This document shows, piece by piece, positions 26,623 through 35,490 of a DNA stretch of 64,000 nt. The stretch is from positions 56,740 through 120,739 of the forward strand of contig NZ_QPJW01000014.1 of NCBI RefSeq assembly GCF_003337355.1. Direction: 5' to 3'. The number at the start of each line of letters is the position of its first letter. The stretch's first letter is position 1. The notes under the pieces are model-generated. The model was not told where the DNA came from. It saw nothing but the letters and a program-made list of their open reading frames with translations, and ran no database searches. The translations under genes and the position numbers were made by a program. Source of the stretch: Fontibacillus phaseoli (lineage in GTDB: Bacteria > Bacillota > Bacilli > Paenibacillales > Paenibacillaceae).

Positions 26623-28104
26623 ATGAAGGCTGCTTTTTTTAAAGAACTCAGAAGATACTCAGGGGAAGAAATAGCTTCTCTCTTGCAAATAAAGCATGAG
26701 GAAACCATATCACTAATTAGGAAATTAAAATCTCTTGGTATTGTAAAAGAAAAAATGAAAAGGGCATTAGAAACTGATGTATATGAAAAGGTTTTAGATA
26801 TGGAGATATTAGATGTAAATTTAAAATCCCAAAATAGCACCTTTATTTTTGACTATGTTGGGGTGATCAATATAGGAAACTATGTTATCAAATGCTACCC
26901 CAAATATATTTCTGAAGTTGATGTGCCTTTGAAAGAAATGAAACAAATTTTACATGTATTGAGGAAATATAATTCTAAGGAACAGTTACTGATATCAGCA
27001 AGTGGCGATGATGAAAACGTCGATTTTAATTTATTGCCTATTATCCTCTTTTTCATTGATGATTATTCTGAAAATGGTATTTATACAAATCCAATTGAGA
27101 TTAATGAGCTAAATGGAGAAGGGGAAATTAACTGGGAGAAAACTATCGGAGAAACGTATCCATTACTGAGTAATAATAAAGCGTACTATACAGAGATGTA
27201 TACACACGGTTCTTTAGATGATGAACTAGACTATTTTAAACAGTTGCATGAATGTATAGTCACAGAATGTTTTTTAAAACTAAAGAAGCTAGGTTTATTA
27301 GAACTGTTTGATATAGAAACGGCTATTCTTTATGATGGCGAACTTTCAGATTTCGGTGACGAAGATTATATATTGTATCGTTTAGCAAGAGAACTTGCAG
27401 TTCAATTTCAAAGCCGAAAGCAGCTAGTCCTTAAAACTATTTATAATTATATTTTTAAGGGAAAGTTGCATAGAAGAGAGAATGGGATTAGCCTGTTTGG
27501 AACAAATAGTTTTAATCTTGTATGGGAAAAGGTTTGTTCAGATGTCTTTAATAATCAACTACAAACTAAGCTTAAGCATCTTTCATTACCACAAACACTT
27601 AGTGAGCAATATTCTAATGATAAGGACAATACTCTTCTAGGTCTGATTGAGAAACCGAAATGGAATCGCGTAGAAGAAGGTAGAGTGATAAAAACACATC
27701 GGGTAGAAGAAACACTAATTCCGGATATAATTAGTATTTACTCGATTGCAGATGGAGAATGTTTTGGAATATTTGACGCTAAATATTATAATATTTATTT
27801 GGATGAAAATAGGATAGTGGGTCAGCCTGGTATTGGCGACATTACAAAACAGTATCTATACCAACTCGCATATAATGACTTTATTAAAGCGCATAACTTT
27901 ACTAAAATACAAAATGCTTTTTTAATGCCAACCGAAAAAGCGGCAGGTGAATATTTAGGGACTGCTGAGTTAAATATGCTAAATAACCTATCTTTGCCTG
28001 CGCTCTGCAGTATTTCAGTAGTACAACTGCCTGCGCAAAAAATGTTCAGTTGGTATTTAGCAGGGAGTAAAATTGATATTAGCTCAGTTTTTACATTCTT
28101 ATAG
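26623..28104 (+). CDS. LlaJI-family restriction endonuclease subunit
   Basis: 493 residues from ATG 26623 (ATG 26620 is an alternative; AGGTG sits just upstream). The N-terminus looks like a winged helix (YSGEEIASLLQIKHEETISL), followed by YVGVINIGNYVIKCYPKY, as in McrC/LlaJI.R2 proteins. The nuclease core is PDIISIY (about 367) with FGIFDAKYYN, a PD-(D/E)XK pattern, and Q in DITKQYLYQLAY. It provides the cutting activity driven by the McrB-like GTPase 8 bp upstream. LlaJI systems cut asymmetric sites protected by two methyltransferases, matching this operon. Confidence 0.88.
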   Translation: MKAAFFKELRRYSGEEIASLLQIKHEETISLIRKLKSLGIVKEKMKRALETDVYEKVLDMEILDVNLKSQNSTFIFDYVGVINIGNYVIKCYPKYISEVDVPLKEMKQILHVLRKYNSKEQLLISASGDDENVDFNLLPIILFFIDDYSENGIYTNPIEINELNGEGEINWEKTIGETYPLLSNNKAYYTEMYTHGSLDDELDYFKQLHECIVTECFLKLKKLGLLELFDIETAILYDGELSDFGDEDYILYRLARELAVQFQSRKQLVLKTIYNYIFKGKLHRRENGISLFGTNSFNLVWEKVCSDVFNNQLQTKLKHLSLPQTLSEQYSNDKDNTLLGLIEKPKWNRVEEGRVIKTHRVEETLIPDIISIYSIADGECFGIFDAKYYNIYLDENRIVGQPGIGDITKQYLYQLAYNDFIKAHNFTKIQNAFLMPTEKAAGEYLGTAELNMLNNLSLPALCSISVVQLPAQKMFSWYLAGSKIDISSVFTFL

Positions 28105-28120
28105 ATCGGAGTGTTATCTC

Positions 28121-28915
28121 ATTAGCAGTAGAACATTTATCTGGCAAATGATTAAAGAAGCTGTTGAGAATAGCCCCAATGTAAAAGTTAGTTATCAGGA
28201 AATTAAAGATTATATCTTTAGGACATATGGAGATATAAATGAAGGCACAATCAATGCCCAAATAATTGTTTGTACCGTAAATCAACCATCGAGAATTCAT
28301 TATCCTGAAAATAAGAAACCGAGAATTTCTAAAACTAAATATGATTTTCTATATACAGTCGGTCGTGGGCAAGTGGTCATATATAATCCAGAAGAACATG
28401 GCGTGTGGGAGATAACTCATTCCAACTTTGGAAAGCTTGTTGTAAGACAACAGTTGGATGAGGGAAGCATTGATTCGCAAATTGAAATGCACACCGAAAC
28501 TACTGAAGATTTTCTTTTCCCATTTGAAGCTCAATTACGTGATTTTATAGTGCAAAATCTCTCCTCAATTAATATTAATTGCATGATGTTGAAGTTATTC
28601 GTTGATGAAAATCTTCGTGATGGAGTTGAATATCCTACTGAAGTTGGACCTATTGATATATTATGTGTAGACCAAAATGGGGATTTTATCGTATTTGAGT
28701 TGAAGCTAGGAAAAGGACCTGATAGAGCTATAGGGCAAATAGCTCGTTACATGGGATGGGTTAAGAAGAATATCGCAGCTGATAAAGAAGTTAAGGGGAT
28801 TATTGTTGCTAAAGAAGTGGATAATAAGCTAAAATATGCAGCTTCAGTTGTGCCTGGCATTTCTTTATATGAATACCAAATCAAATTTTTAATACAACAC
28901 ATAGACCTTGAATAA
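28121..28915 (+). CDS. NucS/DUF91-like PD-(D/E)XK nuclease with N-terminal winged-helix region
   Basis: 264 residues if it starts at ATT 28121, which has GGAGTG 7 nt upstream. The frame is open to TTG 28073 inside the previous gene, but without a ribosome site. The N-terminal 80 residues look like a winged helix found in restriction proteins (IKEAVENSPNVKVSYQEIKD). The C-terminal nuclease has PIDILCVDQNGDFIVFELKLG (about 176-196), the D...E-x-K core of NucS, plus GQIARYMGWVKKNIA. Last gene of the R-M operon before a terminator. It may be an accessory nuclease of the system; this extra gene is not part of classical LlaJI. Confidence 0.8.
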   Translation: MSSRTFIWQMIKEAVENSPNVKVSYQEIKDYIFRTYGDINEGTINAQIIVCTVNQPSRIHYPENKKPRISKTKYDFLYTVGRGQVVIYNPEEHGVWEITHSNFGKLVVRQQLDEGSIDSQIEMHTETTEDFLFPFEAQLRDFIVQNLSSININCMMLKLFVDENLRDGVEYPTEVGPIDILCVDQNGDFIVFELKLGKGPDRAIGQIARYMGWVKKNIAADKEVKGIIVAKEVDNKLKYAASVVPGISLYEYQIKFLIQHIDLE

Positions 28916-28949
28916 ACTTAATTATAGTAATAGGACTGTATTTGTAAAA

Positions 28950-28978
28950 GGCACACAATTTAGATTGTGTGTCTTTTT
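28950..28978 (+). terminator. Terminator of the R-M operon
   Basis: GGCACACAAT-TTAG-ATTGTGTGTC followed by TTTTT. Confidence 0.9.
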
Positions 28979-29064
28979 ATATTATAATAAGGTACAGAAT
29001 GTTAAATTAGAGGACTATCTGTTAAGAAAAAATAGGTTACAGAATGTTAAAGGAGAGATGCCCA

Positions 29065-29946
29065 TTGGACTTTGCCCGATATCTTAAGGAACAAGAAATG
29101 CGGCCCAAGACTATCGTCGGTTACTGCGCGGTGGTTAATGAATATGAGCAATGGCGAGATACACTTCCAGATTCATCAGAAATAATTACTCAATTACAAA
29201 TTTTAGAATACAAGTCTTATTTAAAGACCATCAGAAAAAATCACCCGAAGACGATAAACCGGAAGTTGGCTGCAATGCGTAAATGGATTCAATATCTTCA
29301 AGCCATTGGACAAGTTAAAAATATTATTACGGTTAAAGACGAGGTATTAGCACCTATGGAACAATTGCGGGAGCCAAAATATTTAGACAAAAACCAAATT
29401 CGAAATATCCGTAAAGCTATTGAGAAGGAACGAAATGATTTTCTACGGAACAGGGATAGATGTATGACATACCTTATGCTTTATCTTGGATTAAGACAGG
29501 AAGAGATGCTGAACCTTGAACTGTTAGATATTATTAGGACGCCTGGCAAGCAAAAAGTCATTATACGGGATGGTAAAGGTGGATTTTATAGCGAGTTAGG
29601 GATTGAAAGTACAGAACTTCGGGGAGCCATTGACCTATGGATTAAAGAGCGCTCCAAAAGCAGATTTGCTGAAAGTCGATTCTGCTTTGTGAGCCAAAAG
29701 TCAGAGCATGCCGGTAAGCGTGCTGCAGTAATGATGATTAAGCGTGTGAGTAAAACATCTGGCGTTGAGTTCACTTGCCATCAATTGCGTCATACTTTTG
29801 GTAAGCGGATCATAGATAAAACAGGTAATATCAAATTGGCACAGGAGCTACTTCGCCATAAGCATACTTCTTCAACTGAAATATATACAATGCATCGAAA
29901 CGAGGAGTTAAGCAGCGTATTACGCATACTGGATGATATTATTTAA
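29065..29946 (+). CDS. Tyrosine recombinase (XerC/D-like)
   Basis: 293 residues from TTG 29065 with AAAGGAGAG upstream; ATG 29044 in frame lies before that site. SAM-like N-terminal domain (FARYLKEQEMRPKTIVGYC), then catalytic Arg144 (LGLRQEE), Lys in DGKGG, His239-x2-Arg242 (CHQLRHTFG), His265 (LLRHKHTSS) and nucleophile Tyr274 (EIYT). All six catalytic residues are present, so it should be active. It is a second integrase besides the serine recombinase. It may be left from a nested element or may resolve multimers. ACAGAATGTTAA repeats occur at about 28994 and 29039, just upstream. Confidence 0.9.
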   Translation: MDFARYLKEQEMRPKTIVGYCAVVNEYEQWRDTLPDSSEIITQLQILEYKSYLKTIRKNHPKTINRKLAAMRKWIQYLQAIGQVKNIITVKDEVLAPMEQLREPKYLDKNQIRNIRKAIEKERNDFLRNRDRCMTYLMLYLGLRQEEMLNLELLDIIRTPGKQKVIIRDGKGGFYSELGIESTELRGAIDLWIKERSKSRFAESRFCFVSQKSEHAGKRAAVMMIKRVSKTSGVEFTCHQLRHTFGKRIIDKTGNIKLAQELLRHKHTSSTEIYTMHRNEELSSVLRILDDII

Positions 29947-29952
29947 AACAAT

Positions 29953-29998
29953 AAGCCAAGCACATTGTTCAAGAGGAACAAGGCTTGGCTTTTTTTGT
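29953..29998 (+). terminator. Strong terminator after the tyrosine recombinase
   Basis: AAGCCAAGC ... GCTTGGCTT with an inner TTGTTC/GAACAA stem, then a seven-T tract. Confidence 0.92.
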
Positions 29999-30388
29999 TT
30001 TGGTTAAATTGCAAAGTCTTATTTCATTTATTATATCTGCTCTGTTCAATTTATCTGTTGTTCAAGATAGATTAAGTCTTGTGAATGCATTAATTATATG
30101 TGCTGAATTTATTGTATCTAATACATACAACCTAATTGAATCCACACATTTCAAAGCGAATCACGGTTGCTCACATAAAAATATACTATAAAGAATAGCT
30201 AACAGTAAGACATTAAAAAAACAATGAAATGTTAGTGATTGTGCTAAGAAATAAGCTTTATACATTAAGATAACAGATAAAAGTAAGTGATTTTCGAGAA
30301 AAAATAGTTGTTTTTTAGAAAAAAACGTTTGCATAAAACAATAGGATCTACCGAATCAAATTCAATATCTGAGAACCCCTCCCCCCCT
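29999..30388. other. Non-coding AT-rich stretch
   Basis: No supported gene. A 68-codon opening (29985-30191) lies partly in the terminator and has no ribosome site. Leads into the GC-richer structured segment at 30389-30469. Confidence 0.5.
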
Positions 30389-30469
30389 CTCTTGCTTCCT
30401 CCTGAGGAGAGCACGCAGACATATATCCTCTGTCCCGCGTCACTTACCGCGTGGCGAACCGAGCAAGAG
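30389..30469. ncRNA. Candidate structured RNA, multi-helix junction
   Basis: GC-rich island within AT-rich DNA. A closing helix CTCTTGCT (30389-30396) / AGCAAGAG (30462-30469) encloses three small hairpins: CTCCT-G-AGGAG, CAGA...TCTG and CGCG...CGCG. No ORF covers it. Preceded by a C-rich tract at 30377-30387. No known RNA family is recognised and the strand is not determined; a binding site or a palindromic scar are alternatives. Confidence 0.35.
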
Positions 30470-30624
30470 GCTAATAATTAATCGGCCCACTTGATTGGAA
30501 ACCCTCCTCATGGCTCATGGAACTCTTCGTGGTCTTAACAGGTTAATGGTCTCGGTCAGCAATTAATGTACAATATATTCCATTAAATTTTGGACATTGG
30601 GTCATAACAGAATAGGAGGGAAAG

Positions 30625-30891
30625 CTATTCCATCTTATTCAGAGGAGAGCTTATTTTATTCAGGCGAGCTTTGGTTAATTCATCATCAAAGAAAATAGAA
30701 TGTCGATGATCAGATTTGTCGCGGTATATTTTTTGAAATTGCAGTCGATAACTTTTGTTGATACTAGAGTAAGCTTGAGGTTCTTGATACATAGCTTGGA
30801 GCAGCTTTTTCTCGAACCATTTATAAAAGACTAAGAAAGCAATAATGATTGATGAAAAAATTAGTGTGTGATTAGGAGTAATAAAATCCAC
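30625..30891 (-). CDS. Small single-pass membrane protein
   Basis: 88 residues from GTG 30891, AAAAGGAG 8 nt upstream. One transmembrane helix near residues 10-27 (LIFSSIIIAFLVFYKWF) and a basic cytoplasmic tail. No family recognised. Oriented away from the primase gene across 30892-31240. Confidence 0.6.
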   Translation of the reverse strand: MDFITPNHTLIFSSIIIAFLVFYKWFEKKLLQAMYQEPQAYSSINKSYRLQFQKIYRDKSDHRHSIFFDDELTKARLNKISSPLNKME

Positions 30892-31011
30892 AGAATCAGC
30901 TCCTTTTAATTACATATTTAACCAGTTTCTTGTAATGATCAGTATAGCTGGTTTTATGTCTTTTGCCAAGAGAGTCTATGTTTTTATACACTCATTGTTT
31001 TATTGATTGTT

Positions 31012-31106
31012 AAAGAGAGAAAATATAGCTTGAGTCTTAGTATTTGATTTCACTATAGCTTACTGGTTGGTTCTGGTTAGAAAAGAGAGAATATATAGCT
31101 TGTGTC
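31012..31106 (+). repeat. Iteron-like direct repeat before the primase gene
   Basis: A 25-bp sequence at 31012-31036 recurs at 31082-31106 (23/25 identical; shared blocks AAAGAGAGA and TATAGCTTG), 70 bp apart. A related CACTATAGCTTA lies between them at 31051. The position just upstream of a primase-polymerase gene suggests a replication origin or the gene's control region. Confidence 0.5.
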
Positions 31107-31240
31107 CCACAGACAACTTTTTTGGCGAGATTTGACTTTGTATTTTTCGAATATATAATTTTCCTACTCATAGCAATTGCCTGATTATTTAATGAATTGC
31201 AGAGCTATGACATTAATAGATTCAAGGGAGATTATATAAG

Positions 31241-32677
31241 ATGGAAGATGTACTAGAAACACAAATACAAAAAAATAAAGAAGGCCTTCTTAACAAAATA
31301 AATGAGCTTATCATTGGTGAGCGCAAAAGATTTATAGAGCAGTATGGACAAGGTGAAAGCGTAAAGTATTATACAGCGAAGCGGACATTAAAGAATGAAA
31401 TTGTAGCCCAGCACTTGGGTGGAGAACGGACAATAGGCTGCCATTATATTGGAAGTGCAAGCAAGTTCCTCTGTTTTGATATTGATGAGCCAGATCCAGA
31501 GATTCCTTTGCAACTGCTCAAAATGTTAAAGGACGCTGGCTTTGATCATGACGAACTTCATGTAGAGCATAGTGGCTCAAAAGGGTGGCATATATGGATG
31601 TTCTTTAGTGGAAATATACCAATATCTATGCTTGTGAGTTTTGGAAGATACTTTATCGAGGAGATGGGATGTGATGGTCATTGTATTGAGTTACGGCCCG
31701 AACAAACTAAAAATAGTCGAGGAATTAAACTGCCGTTTGCCATACACCGTAAAACGATGATACGTACTATGTTTTTGGAGCACAACTTATTTCCAACATC
31801 GGATAGCGTCCAGTATTTCTTAGACATTGTTCCAACAAGTAATAAGCGCTTCGAGCAATTGGCAATTGCTTTACTTGAGGAAGTTAGTGATAATTCCGAA
31901 ATAAAAGACCAATTAGTGCAGCAATCCGAAGAACTCGTGGAAGAACCTATACAGTCAGTACGTACACCTGAATTTATTAGAGGCTCGTCATTAAATCAAT
32001 TAGCAGAGAAATTGTTGAAATATGGAATTCCACAAAGGACACCTGGTGACTCATTTGGGAGGCACTATTATCAATATTTCATCGCACTTTTTTTTAAGGA
32101 CCAGGGCTTTTCAGAGAAAAAAACTATAGTAAAGGTAATAGAGTGGGCCTTACGAGAGAAAAGGTATAACCGGAGCAGTAGTACAGAAGAAGAAATTTAT
32201 CAGGATGTTACAATTGATGTGCACCACATTTACGCTAAAAATAAGAAGTTTTATTCCGCTATTCCAAATGAGCTTTCTTTTAGTATAGCTGATATTGAGA
32301 TGGTTTCTCAGTTTGAGGAACCCATTACTCAGTATGTGGCATGGGCAATATTAGTCTTAGGACGTATGTTTCACCATCAAGGAAGACTATTCTTCTCAGT
32401 TCGACAATTGGCGGCTATGACAGGATACAGTCGTAGCACTGTACATAGACGGCTACAGATTCTTATTGCAATGAATTTTATTCGTGTTATTGAACGAGGA
32501 CAGTATCGTTCAGAAAAGTCGAGTGTATATCACATTCCTGCATTGCTGAATGTTTCAGAAGTAGAGTTTAAGGTTACCACCGAATCTGCTGAAATGCATG
32601 GGATTTTTGAGGAAAGTTTTGAATATGTACAGAAGTACATTGCTAATCGAAAGTTCAGAATAAGTTTAGCCCAATGA
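31241..32677 (+). CDS. Archaeo-eukaryotic primase-polymerase with C-terminal HTH
   Basis: 478 residues. AEP catalytic motifs in order: CFDIDEP (metal-binding Asp80 and Asp82), SGSKGWHIW (111-119, the sxH motif) and IELRPEQ (149-155) followed by GIKLPFAIH, as in TOTE-type and plasmid prim-pols. The C-terminal part has a winged HTH, LAAMTGYSRSTVHRRL (about 388-403), suggesting origin recognition. It probably primes or replicates the element after excision. Iteron-like repeats lie upstream, and a RuvC-like remnant follows with a 4-nt overlap. Start ATG 31241 has AAGGGAG upstream. Confidence 0.83.
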   Translation: MEDVLETQIQKNKEGLLNKINELIIGERKRFIEQYGQGESVKYYTAKRTLKNEIVAQHLGGERTIGCHYIGSASKFLCFDIDEPDPEIPLQLLKMLKDAGFDHDELHVEHSGSKGWHIWMFFSGNIPISMLVSFGRYFIEEMGCDGHCIELRPEQTKNSRGIKLPFAIHRKTMIRTMFLEHNLFPTSDSVQYFLDIVPTSNKRFEQLAIALLEEVSDNSEIKDQLVQQSEELVEEPIQSVRTPEFIRGSSLNQLAEKLLKYGIPQRTPGDSFGRHYYQYFIALFFKDQGFSEKKTIVKVIEWALREKRYNRSSSTEEEIYQDVTIDVHHIYAKNKKFYSAIPNELSFSIADIEMVSQFEEPITQYVAWAILVLGRMFHHQGRLFFSVRQLAAMTGYSRSTVHRRLQILIAMNFIRVIERGQYRSEKSSVYHIPALLNVSEVEFKVTTESAEMHGIFEESFEYVQKYIANRKFRISLAQ

Positions 32678-33214
32678 ATATATTGTTTTGCGACCAATCG
32701 TTATTACAATTCGGATTCTGTATCGTAAATGTAAGCACACAATCATACATATTAAAAGAATATGGATTATTAAATTTAGATGGCAAAGTAAACTATTTCG
32801 AACGCCTTATCCAAATTGAAAAATGGCTCATCAAATTAATTGAGGAGCATTATAGTCGTTGAAGAAATTCAATATCAGAAAAACGTTGAGACTTATCGAA
32901 AGCTCTGTATCTTGCAATTCATTTTAGAATCAACAAGTCGAAAGAAGGGCGTAGAATTCGCTAAACTATTGCAAGTCCATCAATGGCGTACTTCTGGTGT
33001 AAATAAACAGCTGCAGCTCGTGAACGGTAGTAAGCTGGCCTTGTACGAGTATCTGAATCAAGAGCTTGGTCAACCGTCAGGATTTAATACTGATCAAGCT
33101 GATGCTATCGGGATGGCATTGTACTGGCGTACAAAATACTTTTCAAAAGTCCCTTTTGATAAGGAACATGCACAGCAATTTCTAATAAAAGGTGAAACAA
33201 TAAATGACTCTTAA
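32674..33214 (+). pseudogene. Frameshifted RuvC-like resolvase
   Basis: Two overlapping frames (32674-32862 and 32840-33214) together give one RNase H-fold nuclease. The first has FCDQSLLQFGFCIV (first Asp, like the RuvC DPG strand), the second VVEEIQYQ (Glu on strand 4) and DQADAIGMALYW (last Asp on the final helix). The junction near 32845-32860 changes frame by +1: IEEH ends the first part and SIIVVEEIQ begins the second. A single-base indel or a programmed shift would restore about 180 residues. It was probably a Holliday-junction resolvase working with the primase-polymerase. Confidence 0.7.
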
Positions 33215-33305
33215 ACTCTTATTTGCAGAGTATAAAGAATAAGTTTTTAAAGAACATTGTTCTATGTATTCATCACATAATAATATTGTAAGTTTATTAC
33301 AACCC

Positions 33306-33337
33306 AATCACTCTATCTATTATATAGAGTGATTTTT
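33306..33337. terminator. Bidirectional terminator
   Basis: AATCACTCTAT / ATAGAGTGATT stem (33306-33316, 33324-33334) with TTTTT on the plus side, between converging genes. Confidence 0.85.
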
Positions 33338-33583
33338 AATGTATTCTGAAAAGTTCTCTTCATATTGTTTCATAAAATCAGAAATACTAATATTCAATGC
33401 CTTGGTTAGTGACACAATAATTGGAAATGTGGCAGCCTTTATTCCGTTCTCTAATTCAGAAATAAAAGACCTATCCACATTGCTGAACAAGCAAAGTTCG
33501 TCTTGAGTATACCCTCTATTTTTCCTGATTTTTTGTAGGGTAAGGCCAAATACAACTAATTCTGGACGTTTTTCTTTTTCCAA
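33320..33583 (-). CDS. XRE-family transcriptional regulator
   Basis: 87 residues from TTG 33583 (AGGGG 8 nt upstream); a longer opening to 33622 has no ribosome site. Cro/CI helix-turn-helix: LQKIRKNRGYTQDELCLFSN, then VDRSFISELENGIK and FPIIVSLTKALNISISDF. Single domain. It probably controls element maintenance or excision genes. The stop lies within the shared terminator. Confidence 0.85.
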   Translation of the reverse strand: MEKEKRPELVVFGLTLQKIRKNRGYTQDELCLFSNVDRSFISELENGIKAATFPIIVSLTKALNISISDFMKQYEENFSEYIKNHSI

Positions 33584-33718
33584 ATGAATAACCCCTATCA
33601 AGAGTTCAAAATTTATACTCAAATAGTAGAGGTTTTATTTATGTGTTTTCTGTAGGCTATTGCCTACAAAACATAGATGGTGCTAGTATGAACATATAAA
33701 GGACTGGGGGTTGGGGAA

Positions 33719-34141
33719 ATGGAGAAAATTCAAGGGTATTCTGAAACGGTCACAAAAAGCTTTAGTGCTCCGATATTTGGCCTTAACGAAGGACATATCC
33801 AGCAGGCAAATAGTTTTCTTGAAAAAAGTAATTTTAAAAGTGTCCGATGGAATCTGGTAGTCCATGTAGGCGGAGCAAAAAGTATGACCTTGTTCGCGGA
33901 AAAAGTATCGGCAGAAGTACCGTATCGTTTTGGAATAGCATACTTAGGAACGCCTGGGGCAAAAATATTCGGCTACCTGTCAAAGGTAGCAACTGGCTGG
34001 AATGTGGAGAAGGCAATAGATAAATTTCAAAAGAAGCATCCTGGTTATAAAATCAAACAGACGCGGATTATTCACGACAGTGGGATAAATGTCGGGGTCT
34101 ACATTTTATATACATTTATTAGTGAAAATCGTAACAATTAA
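33719..34141 (+). CDS. Hypothetical protein, possibly co-transcribed with the lipoprotein
   Basis: 140 residues, GGGG upstream of ATG 33719. Alpha/beta composition (SVRWNLVVHVGGAKSMTLFAEKV, then VPYRFGIAYLG and YKIKQTRIIHDSG). No signal peptide and no recognised family. The lipoprotein gene starts 16 bp after its stop. Confidence 0.6.
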   Translation: MEKIQGYSETVTKSFSAPIFGLNEGHIQQANSFLEKSNFKSVRWNLVVHVGGAKSMTLFAEKVSAEVPYRFGIAYLGTPGAKIFGYLSKVATGWNVEKAIDKFQKKHPGYKIKQTRIIHDSGINVGVYILYTFISENRNN

Positions 34142-34157
34142 AGAAAGGGGACTATAA

Positions 34158-35054
34158 ATGAAATCACAGCTTATTCTGATTACTACTACTATTTTCTTGA
34201 GTTTGTTGCTCACGAGTTGTTCTAACTCTTCCAATGATTTGATTCCCTCCGAAACATCACAGCCACATAAAACAACTGAAGTAGAGTTATCACCAACGGT
34301 TGCGCCAACTCAAACAATAGATATTAAAAAAACTGAAGCACCGGTTTCAGAAATGGTAGAGACTAATGATGCAGAAACAGTATTAAAGAAATATCTTGAT
34401 GCATTTATTTCTAAAAAATTTGATGAATTAGAGCCGTTATTATACCCTGATCATTTTCAAATTACAGCTAAAGAACTTGTTCAAAGGATAAAAGAGAACG
34501 ATTTTAAAAACAGTGTTGAGTATTCTGAATACATGATTACATCAATTACAGACTATGATGATACACATAAGTTGGCGAAGTTGTTAGTAAAGCCCTCCAG
34601 TGGCTCTGCAGCGCTTGAGGACAGTGTAGGCTTAGTTTTGAGCAACAATGAATGGAAAGTTGACCTTTCTTTAATTGTCAATACTGAGACAAGCGATGTA
34701 GCTGTAAACAGCGAGAATAAGGAAATAACAGTTACAAAGGTAAGCAAAACAACAAAGCTGAATGGATATGAGTTTAATGTTGAATACAGAAATAACTTAA
34801 AGAAAAATCGAATTGTTGTTGGTTGGATGAATAAAAGCTTAGCAGTGCTAAATACAGACAAGGCTCAAATGACGGAGCAATTAGGAAAAGCAAACGTTGG
34901 ACCACAATCTAATGGCTCCTTTCTAATTACCTTTAACTTAGCGGAGAAAGTATCAGATCAGAGTTTGACCATAACAGGAATGCGTGAAGCGGATTCTGAT
35001 AATCTTCCCATTCCAGGAAAAGAGACTTTTGATGTTACTATTCCTTTAAAATAA
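34158..35054 (+). CDS. Lipoprotein of unknown function
   Basis: 298 residues. Signal peptide with lipobox LLTSC (Cys21), a Ser/Thr/Pro-rich linker (residues 22-60), an NTF2-like segment (AETVLKKYLDAFISKKFDELEPLLYPD) and a C-terminal beta domain. GAAAGGGG upstream. Surface lipoproteins are common cargo of integrative elements and can act in entry exclusion or phage exclusion, but nothing specific shows that here. Confidence 0.75.
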   Translation: MKSQLILITTTIFLSLLLTSCSNSSNDLIPSETSQPHKTTEVELSPTVAPTQTIDIKKTEAPVSEMVETNDAETVLKKYLDAFISKKFDELEPLLYPDHFQITAKELVQRIKENDFKNSVEYSEYMITSITDYDDTHKLAKLLVKPSSGSAALEDSVGLVLSNNEWKVDLSLIVNTETSDVAVNSENKEITVTKVSKTTKLNGYEFNVEYRNNLKKNRIVVGWMNKSLAVLNTDKAQMTEQLGKANVGPQSNGSFLITFNLAEKVSDQSLTITGMREADSDNLPIPGKETFDVTIPLK

Positions 35055-35133
35055 ATAACATTTCTCCTTTAGTTATATTAAAAAATGTTATTATATATGG
35101 ATTCATACAATTTTAAAAAGTGTAGCAAAATGA

Positions 35134-35162
35134 TTGACAAGGTAATTAGTTCCTGCTAAAAT
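35134..35162 (+). promoter_or_regulatory. Consensus sigma-A promoter with a long leader
   Basis: TTGACA (35134), 17-bp spacer, TAAAAT (35157). The expected start near 35169 gives a leader of about 320 nt before the small ORF at 35491. Confidence 0.8.
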
Positions 35163-35168
35163 TCATTC

Positions 35169-35490
35169 TAAGCTCATTTGAGCAACCATCTAAAACTAAA
35201 TTTTTTATAAATGATACACCCATAATTTCCGATGCCGAAAGGCGTGTGGAGCTGGTACGTCACCAATTGTGAATTCATCACTGGTGATCTATCGTTTTCG
35301 TTTTAATTGTGTATCTATTGCCGCTATTAGCACAAGGGAGAAGTTTGCCCATCTAATAGCACAATAGAATACAAGCAAACGATTAATCAGCTCGCAAACG
35401 GAATATTATGGGTGTTTTTTGTTTGCCTGAAAGGAGGTGAAGATTCAAGTTAACTAAACTGAATAATTAATCCCTCAAATGAGGGAGGTG
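35169..35490 (+). promoter_or_regulatory. Long structured 5' leader
   Basis: Several hairpins: GCTCA/TGAGC near 35173, TCACCA/TGGTGA (about 35262-35289), and GCAAAC/GTTTGC (about 35395-35427), the last followed by CTGAAAGGAGG. CCCTC-AAAT-GAGGG at 35472-35485 overlaps the ribosome site of the small ORF. CTATTAGCACAA and CTAATAGCACAA repeat at about 35323 and 35354. No known riboswitch recognised. Confidence 0.5.
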
